In this document: piece after piece, positions 22,457 through 29,669 of the stretch
How the letters are laid out: every line of letters begins with the position of its first letter
How positions within the stretch are numbered: position 1 is the stretch's first letter
DNA from: Saccharothrix deserti
Lineage (GTDB): Bacteria > Actinomycetota > Actinomycetes > Mycobacteriales > Pseudonocardiaceae
NCBI RefSeq assembly: GCF_009769385.1
Contig: NZ_VKAB01000023.1
Span: 1-64,000, forward strand
Length of the DNA stretch: 64,000 nucleotides
Direction: 5' to 3'
Position numbers and translations under genes: made by a program
Notes under the pieces: model-generated
Told to the model about the DNA's origin: nothing
The model's database searches: none
The model's input: only the letters and a program-made list of their open reading frames with translations

Positions 22457-22511
22457 GACGCGCATCGGTAGCTGATCTGATCCCAGGTCGTGGCAGCTAC
22501 CGATGCGCGTC
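22457..22511. promoter_or_regulatory. Perfect 18-bp inverted repeat spanning the ECF42 sigma start codon
   Basis: GACGCGCATCGGTAGCTG (22457-22474) is the exact reverse complement of 22494-22511. The 19-base loop holds the only ribosome-site-like sequence (CCCAGG) and the GTG start at 22490; the right arm forms codons 2-8 of the sigma gene. In mRNA this would place the start in the loop of a long stable hairpin. Confidence 0.8.
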
Positions 22512-23737
22512 GTGCGGTCGAAGCGGTGTGGCGGATCGAGTCCGCCCGCCTGATCGCCGGACTGGCGCGAATGGTGCGGGACGTCGGCCTGGCCGAGGAA
22601 CTGGCCCAGGACGCGATGGTCAGCGCCTTGGAGCAGTGGCCGGAGCAGGGCATCCCGCGCAACCCCGGCGCGTGGCTGATGACCGCCGCGAAGAACCGGG
22701 CCGTCGACATCATCCGGCGCAAGCAGAACTACCGGCGCAAGCTGGAGGAGATCGGCCGGAGCACCGAGTCCGACCACGTGCCGGACGCGGGGGCCCGCGT
22801 CGGCGACATCGACGACGACCTGCTGCGGCTGGTGTTCACCGCCTGCCACCCGGTGCTGTCCACTGAGGCGCAGGTGGCGTTGACCCTGCGGATGCTGGGC
22901 GGGCTGACCACCGACGAGATCGCCCGCGCGTTCCTGGTGCCCGAGTCGACGGTGGCGCAGCGGATCGTGCGGGCGAAGAAGACGCTGGCCAAGGCCGGTG
23001 TCCCGTTCGAGGTCCCGGCGGAGGACGAACGGGACGCCCGGCTGGCGTCCGTGCTCGGCGTGATCTACCTGATCTTCAACGAGGGCTACTCGGCCACCGC
23101 GGGTGACGACTGGATGCGCCCGGCGCTGTGCGAGGACGCGCTCCGGCTGGCCCGCGTGCTGGCCGGCCTGATGCCGCGCGAACCCGAGGTGCACGGGCTG
23201 GTGGCGTTGCTGGAGATCCAGGCGTCCCGGGCCAAGGCCCGGATCGGCCCGAACGGCGAACCCGTGCTGCTGCTGGAGCAGAACCGGGCGCGCTGGGACC
23301 AGATGCTGATCCGCCGCGGCCTGGCGGCGTTGGCGAAGACCGAGTCGTTGGGCGGCGCCGGCGGACCGTACGCGCTGCAGGCGGCCATCGCCGCGTGCCA
23401 CGCGCGGGCACGCGTGCCGGAGGACACCGACTGGACCCGGATCGCCGGCCTCTACGAGGCGTTGTCGCTGGTCGCGCCGTCACCGATCGTGGAACTGAAC
23501 CACGCGGTGGCGATCGGGATGGCGTTCGGCCCGGCGGTCGGGCTGGAACTGGTGGACGAGTTGGTGGACGAGCCCGCGTTGAAGGACTACCACCTGCTGC
23601 CGAGCGTGCGCGGCGACCTGCTGGCCAAGCTCGGCAGGCACGCCGAGGCGCGGGCGGAGTTCGAGCGGGCGGCCGGGCTCACCCGCAACGAACGGGAGCG
23701 CAAGCTGCTACTCGACCGCGCCGCCGCCTGTGTTTGA
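22490..23737 (+). CDS. ECF42-group RNA polymerase sigma factor
   Basis: The 415-residue protein is an ECF sigma factor of group 42. Sigma region 2 covers VWRIESARLIAGLARMVRDVGLAEELAQDAM and NPGAWLMTAAKNRAVDIIRR (about 10-85); region 4 covers TLRMLGGLTTDEIARAFLVPESTVAQRIVRAKK (about 125-160). The long C-terminal extension (to 415) replaces an anti-sigma factor in this group and ends in the conserved helix RHAEARAEFERAAGLTRNERERKLLLDR. It sits just after its DGPF partner. GTG 22490 lies in the loop of an 18-bp inverted repeat, so translational control is possible. Two matching promoters in the window are likely targets. Confidence 0.93.
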   Translation: MAATDARRAVEAVWRIESARLIAGLARMVRDVGLAEELAQDAMVSALEQWPEQGIPRNPGAWLMTAAKNRAVDIIRRKQNYRRKLEEIGRSTESDHVPDAGARVGDIDDDLLRLVFTACHPVLSTEAQVALTLRMLGGLTTDEIARAFLVPESTVAQRIVRAKKTLAKAGVPFEVPAEDERDARLASVLGVIYLIFNEGYSATAGDDWMRPALCEDALRLARVLAGLMPREPEVHGLVALLEIQASRAKARIGPNGEPVLLLEQNRARWDQMLIRRGLAALAKTESLGGAGGPYALQAAIAACHARARVPEDTDWTRIAGLYEALSLVAPSPIVELNHAVAIGMAFGPAVGLELVDELVDEPALKDYHLLPSVRGDLLAKLGRHAEARAEFERAAGLTRNERERKLLLDRAAACV

Positions 23738-23944
23738 TTGCCGCTGCTCCGCAGACGGCGGGCTCGGTCGCCCGGGAGGTCGGCCGCTCGTCGCCACCGA
23801 CGCGCCTCGATGTCAACCGGAACGCACGGCGCCTCGGAGGGTTCGTGCCCCGCAGTCGGCAGTCCGGGGCCGTGCGACGATCTGCACCGGCTCGAACCGG
23901 CTGGGCGCACCCTGATCGGAGTAGAGATCGACGGAGGTCATCGA

Positions 23945-24925
23945 ATGCTCGCGTCCTGGTACGACCGGCAAGGCCCGGCGGACGACGTGCTCGAGGTCGG
24001 CGAGCTGCCCGATCCGGCGCCCGGTCCCGGCGAGGTACGGGTGCGGGTGACCGTGTCGGGCGTCAACCCCGGTGACACCAAGAAGCGGCGCGGTTGGCTC
24101 GGTTCGTCGATGCCCTTCCCGCGGGTGGTCCCGCACAGCGACGGGGCCGGTGTCGTGGACGCCGTCGGCGAGGGCGTCGACCACGTCCGCGTCGGGGAGC
24201 GGGTGTGGGTGTACGGCGCGCAGTCGTACCGGCCGTCCGGGACGGCGGCCCAGTACACCGTGGTGCCCGCGCACCAGGCCGTGGCGCTGCCCGACCACGT
24301 CGGTGACGAACTCGGGGCGAGCCTGGGCATCCCCGGGATCACCGCGCACCGGGCCGTGTTCGGCGACGGCCCGGTCGACGGGCGGATCGTGCTGGTGCAC
24401 GGAGTGCTCGGCGGGGTCGGCTCGGTGGCCGCCCAGCTGGCCGCGTGGGGTGGGGCCACCGTCATCGCGACCGTGCTGCGCAGCGCGGACCTGGCCCGGG
24501 TGGATCCGTCCGCGGTGTCCCACGCCGTCGCCCTCGACCAGCCCGACCCGGCGGGAGCGATCCGCGAGCACGCGCCCCGGGGCGTGGACCGGGTCGTCGA
24601 GGTGGCCATGTCCGAGAACGCCGACCTGGACGCCGCGGTGGTCGCGAACGACGCCGTCATCGCCGCCTACGCCACCCGCGCGGACCGTCCGGAACTGCCG
24701 TTCTGGCCGCTGCTGTTCGCCAACGTGACCCTGCGCCTGCTCGGCAGCGACGACTTCTCCCCCGAGGCCAAGCAGCAGGCGGCCCGCGACCTCACCGCGG
24801 CGGCCGGCGCCGGAGCCCTGTCGATCGCGGTCGGTTCCCGATACCCGCTCGCGGAGATCGCACCCGCCCACGACGGTGTGGACGCCGGCAGCCGTGGCCG
24901 CGTCCTGCTCACCATCCCCGACTGA
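23945..24925 (+). CDS. Zinc-independent MDR-type quinone oxidoreductase (QOR family)
   Basis: The 326-residue protein belongs to the medium-chain reductases without structural zinc, close to NADPH:quinone reductases. It shows PAPGPGEVRVRVTVSGVNPGDTKKRRG, HSDGAGVVDAVGEGV, GERVWVYGAQ, and the nucleotide-binding VLVHGVLGGVGSVAAQLAAWGGATVIATV (about 145-173). I start at ATG 23945, preceded by GGAGG 12 bases upstream; the frame is open back to 23738 but that part is not protein-like. It is convergent with the SRPBCC gene, with 4 bases between stops. Confidence 0.88.
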   Translation: MLASWYDRQGPADDVLEVGELPDPAPGPGEVRVRVTVSGVNPGDTKKRRGWLGSSMPFPRVVPHSDGAGVVDAVGEGVDHVRVGERVWVYGAQSYRPSGTAAQYTVVPAHQAVALPDHVGDELGASLGIPGITAHRAVFGDGPVDGRIVLVHGVLGGVGSVAAQLAAWGGATVIATVLRSADLARVDPSAVSHAVALDQPDPAGAIREHAPRGVDRVVEVAMSENADLDAAVVANDAVIAAYATRADRPELPFWPLLFANVTLRLLGSDDFSPEAKQQAARDLTAAAGAGALSIAVGSRYPLAEIAPAHDGVDAGSRGRVLLTIPD

Positions 24926-24929
24926 CGGT

Positions 24930-25388
24930 TCAGCCGCCTGCCTCGGCGACGGCCTTGACGTGCTCGTTGCGGCTCCTGATCAGCCGGGGCATGTAGCGGT
25001 CGAGCACGGCCAGCTCGGCGACGGTTCCGAGCGGGCCCAGCGGTGCGGCGAAATCGACGACGTCGCGCATCACCGTGCCGCCGCGCCCGTCCGGCTCGAA
25101 GTGGTGGGCGTGGTGCCAGCGCTTGAACGGGCCGCGCACCTGTTCGTCGACGAAGTACCGCGGCGGGTCGAATACGCTGATCCGGGAGGTCATCCGCCAG
25201 CGCACGCCGAAGTGCGTGGCCTGCCACGTGACGGTGTCGCCGGATCGGAGCCGGCCGGAGGTGATGTCGCCGACGGCCTGCTCGGCGGCGTCGGCCATGG
25301 AGGCGGTGTGCACCTCGACGTCCAGCGAGATGTCGAAGACCCGCCGCGGTGGTGCGGCGATCGGGGTGACGACCTCGAAGCGCGTCAT
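24930..25388 (-). CDS. SRPBCC-family (polyketide cyclase/dehydrase-like) protein
   Basis: This 152-residue protein has the START/SRPBCC helix-grip fold with the opening FEVVTPIAAPPRRVFDISLDVEVHT, the central VTWQATHFGVRWRMTSRISVFDPPRYFVDEQVRGPFKRWHHAH, and the C-terminal helix AVLDRYMPRLIRSRNEHVKAVAE. Family members bind small hydrophobic ligands; the function here is unknown. It resembles the cell-division-inhibitor/SRPBCC proteins of actinobacteria. ATG at 25388. Confidence 0.82.
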   Translation of the reverse strand: MTRFEVVTPIAAPPRRVFDISLDVEVHTASMADAAEQAVGDITSGRLRSGDTVTWQATHFGVRWRMTSRISVFDPPRYFVDEQVRGPFKRWHHAHHFEPDGRGGTVMRDVVDFAAPLGPLGTVAELAVLDRYMPRLIRSRNEHVKAVAEAGG

Positions 25389-25499
25389 CGGCCGACCCTA
25401 CGACGGGAATCGGCTCGGCAGGCGGACATACCGTTCGCCTGATCACCTCACCCGCGAAACAGCGGGCGCGGAGGGGTTCGGAGAGGTAGGAATTCGACC

Positions 25500-26129
25500 A
25501 TGAACGAACCCGCCCACCTGGCCGCGACCAGAGCGTCCTACGACACCGTGGCCGAGACCTTCGCCCGGCGGGAGGACTTCGGGCTCGGGCACCGGCCCCT
25601 GGAGCGCAGCCTGCTCGCCGCCTTCGCCGAGCTCGTCCCGGGCGGGCGGCCGGTCGCCGACATCGGGTGCGGTCCCGGCAAGATCACCGCGCACCTGCAC
25701 GAGCTCGGACTGGACGCGTTCGGCGTCGACCTGTCGCCCCGGATGATCGAGATCGCCCGCCAGGCCTTCCCCCACCTGCGGTTCGACGTCGGGACGATGA
25801 CCGCGCTCGACATCGCCGACGGCGAGCTGGGCGGCATCGTCGCCTGGTGGTCGATCTTCCACACGCCGCCCGCCGAGTTGCCGGGCGTGTTCGCCGAGTT
25901 CCACCGGACGCTCGCGCCCGGCGGCCAGGTCCTGGTCGGCTTCCACGTCGGCGACGAACACCTGCACCCGCTCCAGTCGTACGGCCTCCCGGTGACCTAC
26001 GACGCCTACCTGCTCCCGCCGGACCGGGTCGTCGAGTGGCTGCGTGAGGCCGGGCTCGTCGTCACCGCCCGGATGCTCTGGGAGGGGGCACGGCCCCAGG
26101 CCTGTCTGCTGGCGAACAAGGCGGGCTGA
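25500..26129 (+). CDS. Class I SAM-dependent methyltransferase
   Basis: The 209-residue enzyme shows a Rossmann-like methyltransferase fold: motif I VADIGCGPGKITAHL (about residues 49-63), FGVDLSPRMIEIAR as motif II, and the post-motif GGIVAWWSIFHTPPAELPGVFAEFHRTLAPGGQVLVGFH. It would methylate a small molecule; the acceptor is not predictable. ATG 25500 has a good ribosome site (GAGAGGTAGGA). The stop is one base before the decayed phosphotransferase gene, so the two probably formed an operon. Confidence 0.9.
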   Translation: MNEPAHLAATRASYDTVAETFARREDFGLGHRPLERSLLAAFAELVPGGRPVADIGCGPGKITAHLHELGLDAFGVDLSPRMIEIARQAFPHLRFDVGTMTALDIADGELGGIVAWWSIFHTPPAELPGVFAEFHRTLAPGGQVLVGFHVGDEHLHPLQSYGLPVTYDAYLLPPDRVVEWLREAGLVVTARMLWEGARPQACLLANKAG

Positions 26130-26130
26130 C

Positions 26131-26557
26131 GTGGACTTCGACGGCGGCTGGGACAGCCTGGCGCGGTTGGTGGACGGGCGCTGGGTCGAGCGGCGACCAC
26201 GGCGGCCGGACGTGGTGGAGCAGCTGCGCCGGGAGACCCGGCTGATGCCGTGGCTCGCGCCCCGCCTGCCGCTGCCCGTGCCGGTCCCCGAGGTCGTGTC
26301 GGAGGAACCGTTCGTCGTGCGGCACGTGCTCGTGCCGGGCGAGCCGTTGGAGATCCCCGAACACGGCCACCAACTCGGCCTGTTCCTGCGCGCCCTGCAC
26401 GACTGCCCGGCCGACGAGGCGATCCGCCTGGGGGTGCCGCGCCGAACGCACCACGAAACCCTGGCACTACGTCGTCTTCGGCCTCGACCACGCCGATGCC
26501 GAGATCGTCCGAGAAGGACTGGAGAGCGTCATCAGCCACCTGTCGAAGGAGACCTGA
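26131..26557 (+). pseudogene. Aminoglycoside-phosphotransferase-like gene with internal deletion
   Basis: From GTG 26131 one frame reads VDFDGGWDSLARLVDGRWVER, then VPEVVSEEPFVVRHVLVPGEPLE and HGHQLGLFLRALHDCP: the N-lobe of APH-type kinases. Near 26445 the homology switches frame to KPWHYVVFGLDHADAEIVRE and ends GLESVISHLSKET at 26557, the C-terminal helices of the same family. The catalytic H-x-D loop and the DFG-like segment between them are missing, so about 100 or more residues are deleted and the protein is dead. It is coupled to the methyltransferase upstream. Confidence 0.72.
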
Positions 26558-26558
26558 C

Positions 26559-26665
26559 GTGGAGCCGCCGGCATCCGGCCGGGACGCGGACGTGTTCGCG
26601 CTCGACGCCGACCGCGTGCTGCACCGAGACCTGCATCCGGATCACGTTCTCCGGCGTCCGCCACG
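26559..26665 (+). pseudogene. Second phosphotransferase-like remnant (start fused to catalytic loop)
   Basis: GTG 26559 begins VEPPASGRDADVFALDADRVL, the typical opening of a different APH/phosphotransferase subgroup (SGR-x-A-D-V-x-A). It runs straight into HRDLHPDHVLRR, the catalytic loop normally some 150 residues later. The chain then drifts into sequence that overlaps the next gene in another frame. This looks like a second kinase gene collapsed by an in-frame deletion. Only about 35 family-like residues remain. Confidence 0.55.
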
Positions 26666-26686
26666 CCCGGCTATAGCCTCGGCACG

Positions 26687-27193
26687 GTGGAGCTGCGCAC
26701 CGCCAAACCCGCCGACCTCGACCGGATCGCCGCGCTGGACGACTCGTTCACCACCGACACCGTGTTCGAAGTGGTGGCCAACCCTCAGGGGTTCACGCTG
26801 CGCCCCACCCCGGTCGACCCGCCACTGCACAAGGTCTTCCCGCCGGACGACGACCCGGACGGCACGGTGTTCGTCGCCGCCGACGGCCCACGCGTGCGCG
26901 GGTTCGTCGTGGTCGACCTGGAGGACTGGCACCGACGGCTGGTGATCCAGCAGGTCACCGTCGCGCCGGACCACCGGGGGCGCGGTATCGGCCGGGCGCT
27001 GGTCGACCACGCCTGCGCCCACGGCCGTGAGCACGGCGCGTTGACCGCGTGGCTGGAGACGTCAACGGTGAACGTGCCCGCCGTGCGCGCCTACCAGCGG
27101 ATGGGTTTCGCGCTGTGCGGTCTGGACACCACGTTCTACCGGGGCACGCCCGCCGAAGGCGAGACCGCCCTGTTCTTCGCCCGCACCCTCTAG
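26687..27193 (+). CDS. GNAT acetyltransferase resembling streptothricin acetyltransferases
   Basis: The 168-residue acetyltransferase has the GNAT acetyl-CoA loop VTVAPDHRGRGIGRALVDHAC (about 99-119), and the C-terminal part VNVPAVRAYQRMGFALCGLDTTFYRGTP, which closely recalls streptothricin/nourseothricin acetyltransferases (YRRMGF-x-LCGLDT-x-Y-x-GT). The mid-region EDWHRRLVIQQ also fits. It could acetylate the beta-lysine amine of streptothricin-like compounds or a related amine. GTG 26687. It follows two broken phosphotransferase genes, which hints at a worn resistance-type island. Confidence 0.82.
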   Translation: MELRTAKPADLDRIAALDDSFTTDTVFEVVANPQGFTLRPTPVDPPLHKVFPPDDDPDGTVFVAADGPRVRGFVVVDLEDWHRRLVIQQVTVAPDHRGRGIGRALVDHACAHGREHGALTAWLETSTVNVPAVRAYQRMGFALCGLDTTFYRGTPAEGETALFFARTL

Positions 27194-27312
27194 GCGTGCC
27201 TCCCATATCGGGTAAGCCACGCGGTCACCAACTCATGTCACGCGAGACCTCGACCCACGCGGCGATGACATCCGGAGTCTCGGTGAACAGCACGCGCCAC
27301 TATGGTGGACCC

Positions 27313-27747
27313 ATGGCGTCGGTCAAGCAGTTCCAAGTCACCTTCGACTGCGCAGAACCCGAGCGCGTCGCTCGTTTCTGGTGCGAGGTGTTGGGGTACG
27401 TCGTACCACCGCCACCGGAGGGGTTTGCCACCTGGGACGATTTCGATCGCTCGCTGCCGCCTGAGCGTCAGGGTTCGGCGTTCGCCTGCATTGATCCCTC
27501 AGGTGTGGGTCCGCGACTGTTCTTCCAGCGCGTTCCCGAAGGCAAGGTCGTCAAGAATCGGGTGCACCTTGACGTGCGGGTCGGCACCGGGCTCGTGGGT
27601 GAAGAGCGCCTCGCCACACTCGAGGCCGAGTGCGCACGACTGGTCGCGCTCGGCGCGGTACGCGTGCAACTGCTGCGTGCCGATGGCTACAACGAGTCGT
27701 GCATCGTGATGCAGGACGTCGAGGGCAACGAGTTCTGTCTCGACTGA
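27313..27747 (+). CDS. VOC-superfamily (glyoxalase/bleomycin-resistance-like) protein
   Basis: This 144-residue protein has two beta-alpha-beta modules: VTFDCAEPERVARFWCEVLGY at the start and RVHLDVRVGTG...DVEGNEFCLD at the end. It belongs to the glyoxalase-like 'glo_EDI' type common in actinobacteria. The metal ligands are not clearly assignable. ATG 27313 has GGTGG six bases upstream. The preceding 119 bases (27194-27312) hold no gene I can support. Function unknown. Confidence 0.83.
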   Translation: MASVKQFQVTFDCAEPERVARFWCEVLGYVVPPPPEGFATWDDFDRSLPPERQGSAFACIDPSGVGPRLFFQRVPEGKVVKNRVHLDVRVGTGLVGEERLATLEAECARLVALGAVRVQLLRADGYNESCIVMQDVEGNEFCLD

Positions 27748-27801
27748 GGGGCCGCGAACGTGTCCTCGTCCTGTCCCCATGGGCCAGATGGGAGACACCC
27801 T

Positions 27802-28530
27802 CTAGCAGAAGGTGGCAGCGGGCAGGTTCCCCGCCAGGTACGCGCCGGGCGGCACGCCCATCGTGGCCCGGAATTCCGAGGTCAGGTGCGCCTGGTCGTA
27901 GTACCCCAGTTCGGCCGCCACCCGTGCCCACTCGCCGCGCTTGCCCCGCGCCACCACCCGGCGCACCCGGTCCACCCGGGCGAACTGCTTGGGCGACAAC
28001 CCGACCGCCTTGGTGAACAACGTCCGCAGGTGCCGTTCGCTGATGTCGAGCGCCCGCGCCGTCTCCGCCACGCCACGCGTCCGCAGCATCCGCGCCGCCG
28101 CGTGCACGAGGTCCGACCGCCCGGGGTCGGCCGACGCGAGCCGGCTCAGCAACGCGGACCTCAACGCGGCCTCGTCACCCACCGGCCGCCCCCACACCTC
28201 GCTCAACGGCACGACCTGGTCCACCAGCTCGTCCACCGGAACGTCCAGCACGGCCTGCGCCCGCCCCGGCGTCAACCGCACGATCGTCCGCCGCCCCTCC
28301 TGCCCGGTGGTGTACCGGGCCCGATCACGCGGCCCGACCACGAACGCGCCCTCGGACGCCGTGCACAGCACCAGCGTGGTGGCCGTGTCCGGCGCGTGCA
28401 CGTACTTCTCACCCTCGAACGACTGGACGGCGATCCCGCTGACCCAGCGCCGCAAACGCTCTTCCACCTCCCGGACAACCGCCGAAACTTCCAAGACCTT
28501 CCCGGGCGCGGGAAACCAGACTCGTCGCAT
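27802..28530 (-). CDS. AraC-family transcriptional regulator
   Basis: The product (242 residues from ATG 28530) has a C-terminal pair of AraC helix-turn-helix motifs: VAETARALDISERHLRTLFTKAVGLSPKQFARVDRVRRVVA and WARVAAELGYYDQAHLTSEFRATMGVPPGAYL. The N-terminal half is a sensory domain (GEKYVHAPDTATTLVLC). The ATG at 28530 shares two bases with the ATG of the divergent NmrA-like gene (CATG), so each promoter must lie in the other gene unless the true AraC start is a later codon. It probably controls the NmrA-like gene. Confidence 0.88.
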   Translation of the reverse strand: MRRVWFPAPGKVLEVSAVVREVEERLRRWVSGIAVQSFEGEKYVHAPDTATTLVLCTASEGAFVVGPRDRARYTTGQEGRRTIVRLTPGRAQAVLDVPVDELVDQVVPLSEVWGRPVGDEAALRSALLSRLASADPGRSDLVHAAARMLRTRGVAETARALDISERHLRTLFTKAVGLSPKQFARVDRVRRVVARGKRGEWARVAAELGYYDQAHLTSEFRATMGVPPGAYLAGNLPAATFC

Positions 28531-29293
28531 GTTGCTGATCACGGGTGCCACCGGCACCACCGGCCGTGAAGTAGTCCGCCTCCTCACCGACCGCTCGGTC
28601 GCGTTCCGCGCCATGTCGCGCACGCCGACCGGCGACCAGGTACACGGCGACCACACCGACCCGGCGTCCCTGGACCGGGCCGTCGAGGGCGTGGACGCGC
28701 TGTTCCTGCTCGGGCCGGGAACCCCCGAACAGGCCGCCTACGACCTGGCCGTGCTCGACGCCGCGAAGCGCGCGGGCGTGACCAAGGTGGTGAAGATGTC
28801 GGTGATCCCGGTCGGCCCGGTCGCCGAGTGGCACCGGCCCGGCGAGGAGGCGACCCGCGCGTTCCCGGCGTGGACGTTGTTGCGCCCCAGCCTGTTCGCG
28901 TCGAACTCGCTCCAGTGGGCGCCGCAGATCGCCGCAGGCGAGCCGATCCCGAACCCGATGGGCACGACGCGGCTCGGCGTGGTCGACCCGCGCGACTTGG
29001 CGGAGGTGGCGGTGGAAGCCCTGCTCGGCGACCACCACGAGCGGACGTACACGCTCACCGGACCGGAACTGCTGAGCGCCCCCGAGCAAGTGGCCGTGCT
29101 GTCGGACATCCTCGGCCGCACACTGTCCACAGTAGATGTTCCACTGGACGCACTGCCCGAGGCGTACGCGGAAGGCGTGCGTGCGGTCCGCAGCGGTGAC
29201 GGCTCGATCCTGTCCGACGACGTTGCCGAAGTCCTCGGTCGCCCAGCGCGCACGTTCGCCACATGGGCCCGCGAGCACTACCCAAGGCCCTGA
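28529..29293 (+). CDS. NmrA-like NAD(P)-binding protein (atypical SDR)
   Basis: The 254-residue protein starts directly with the Rossmann loop MLLITGATGTTGREVVRLL and continues with VDALFLLGPGTPEQAAYDLAVLDAAKRAGVTKVVKMSVI, typical of NmrA/QorB-like atypical SDRs (redox sensor or quinone reductase class). The region LLRPSLFASNSLQWAPQI matches the substrate-binding part of the family. The start at 28529 is fixed by the dinucleotide fold, so it must overlap the AraC start codon. Confidence 0.88.
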   Translation: MLLITGATGTTGREVVRLLTDRSVAFRAMSRTPTGDQVHGDHTDPASLDRAVEGVDALFLLGPGTPEQAAYDLAVLDAAKRAGVTKVVKMSVIPVGPVAEWHRPGEEATRAFPAWTLLRPSLFASNSLQWAPQIAAGEPIPNPMGTTRLGVVDPRDLAEVAVEALLGDHHERTYTLTGPELLSAPEQVAVLSDILGRTLSTVDVPLDALPEAYAEGVRAVRSGDGSILSDDVAEVLGRPARTFATWAREHYPRP

Positions 29294-29324
29294 CACAGGA
29301 CCTCAGCAGGTGTCGGTCGTGTTC

Positions 29325-29669
29325 CTAACCGGCTTCTGGTGCGTCGTAGGAGAAGTCGTACCCGGCGAAGTCGGTAACCGGGACGTATCCGATGCGCCGG
29401 TAGAGGGCGTTGCTGGTGGGGTTGGCCGGGTCCGAGAACAGCACGACGTCCGTCGCGCCCGCGGTCAGCGCGGCCCGGCTCACCTCGACCGTCACGGCGC
29501 CCGCGTAGCCACGTCCCCGGAGGTGGGCCGGGGTGTAGACGGGGTCCACCCGGATCATGCCGCCGACCATCGACGTCGAGCCCGCCATGGAGACGGGAGT
29601 GCCGTCCGGGGTCTCCCAGAACGTGAAGTGCTTGTCGGCGAAGCGCGAGTCGGCCTCAGCCAGAGGCGC
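29325..29669 (-). pseudogene. GNAT acetyltransferase, C-terminal part only
   Basis: The minus strand encodes ADSRFADKHFTFWETPDGTP and continues to the acetyl-CoA loop VDPVYTPAHLRGRGYAGAVT and to NALYRRIGYVPVTDFAGYDF, the C-terminal GNAT domain of a two-part acetyltransferase. A stop at 29670-29672 and the tail of the LuxR gene cut off the N-terminal part, which is normally another 150 or more residues. An ATG at 29588 could make an 87-residue peptide, but that lacks part of the fold. Probably a remnant. Confidence 0.6.

Noticed and set aside
23738-23944. N-terminal extension of the quinone oxidoreductase back to 23738
   Set aside because: The extra sequence is Arg/Ser-rich and unlike the family, whereas ATG 23945 has a good ribosome site and begins the fold.
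27194-27312. Possible small minus-strand gene remnant (reads FTETPDVIAAWVEVSRD)
   Set aside because: Only about 23 residues, no start, no recognised family; could be chance in a promoter region.
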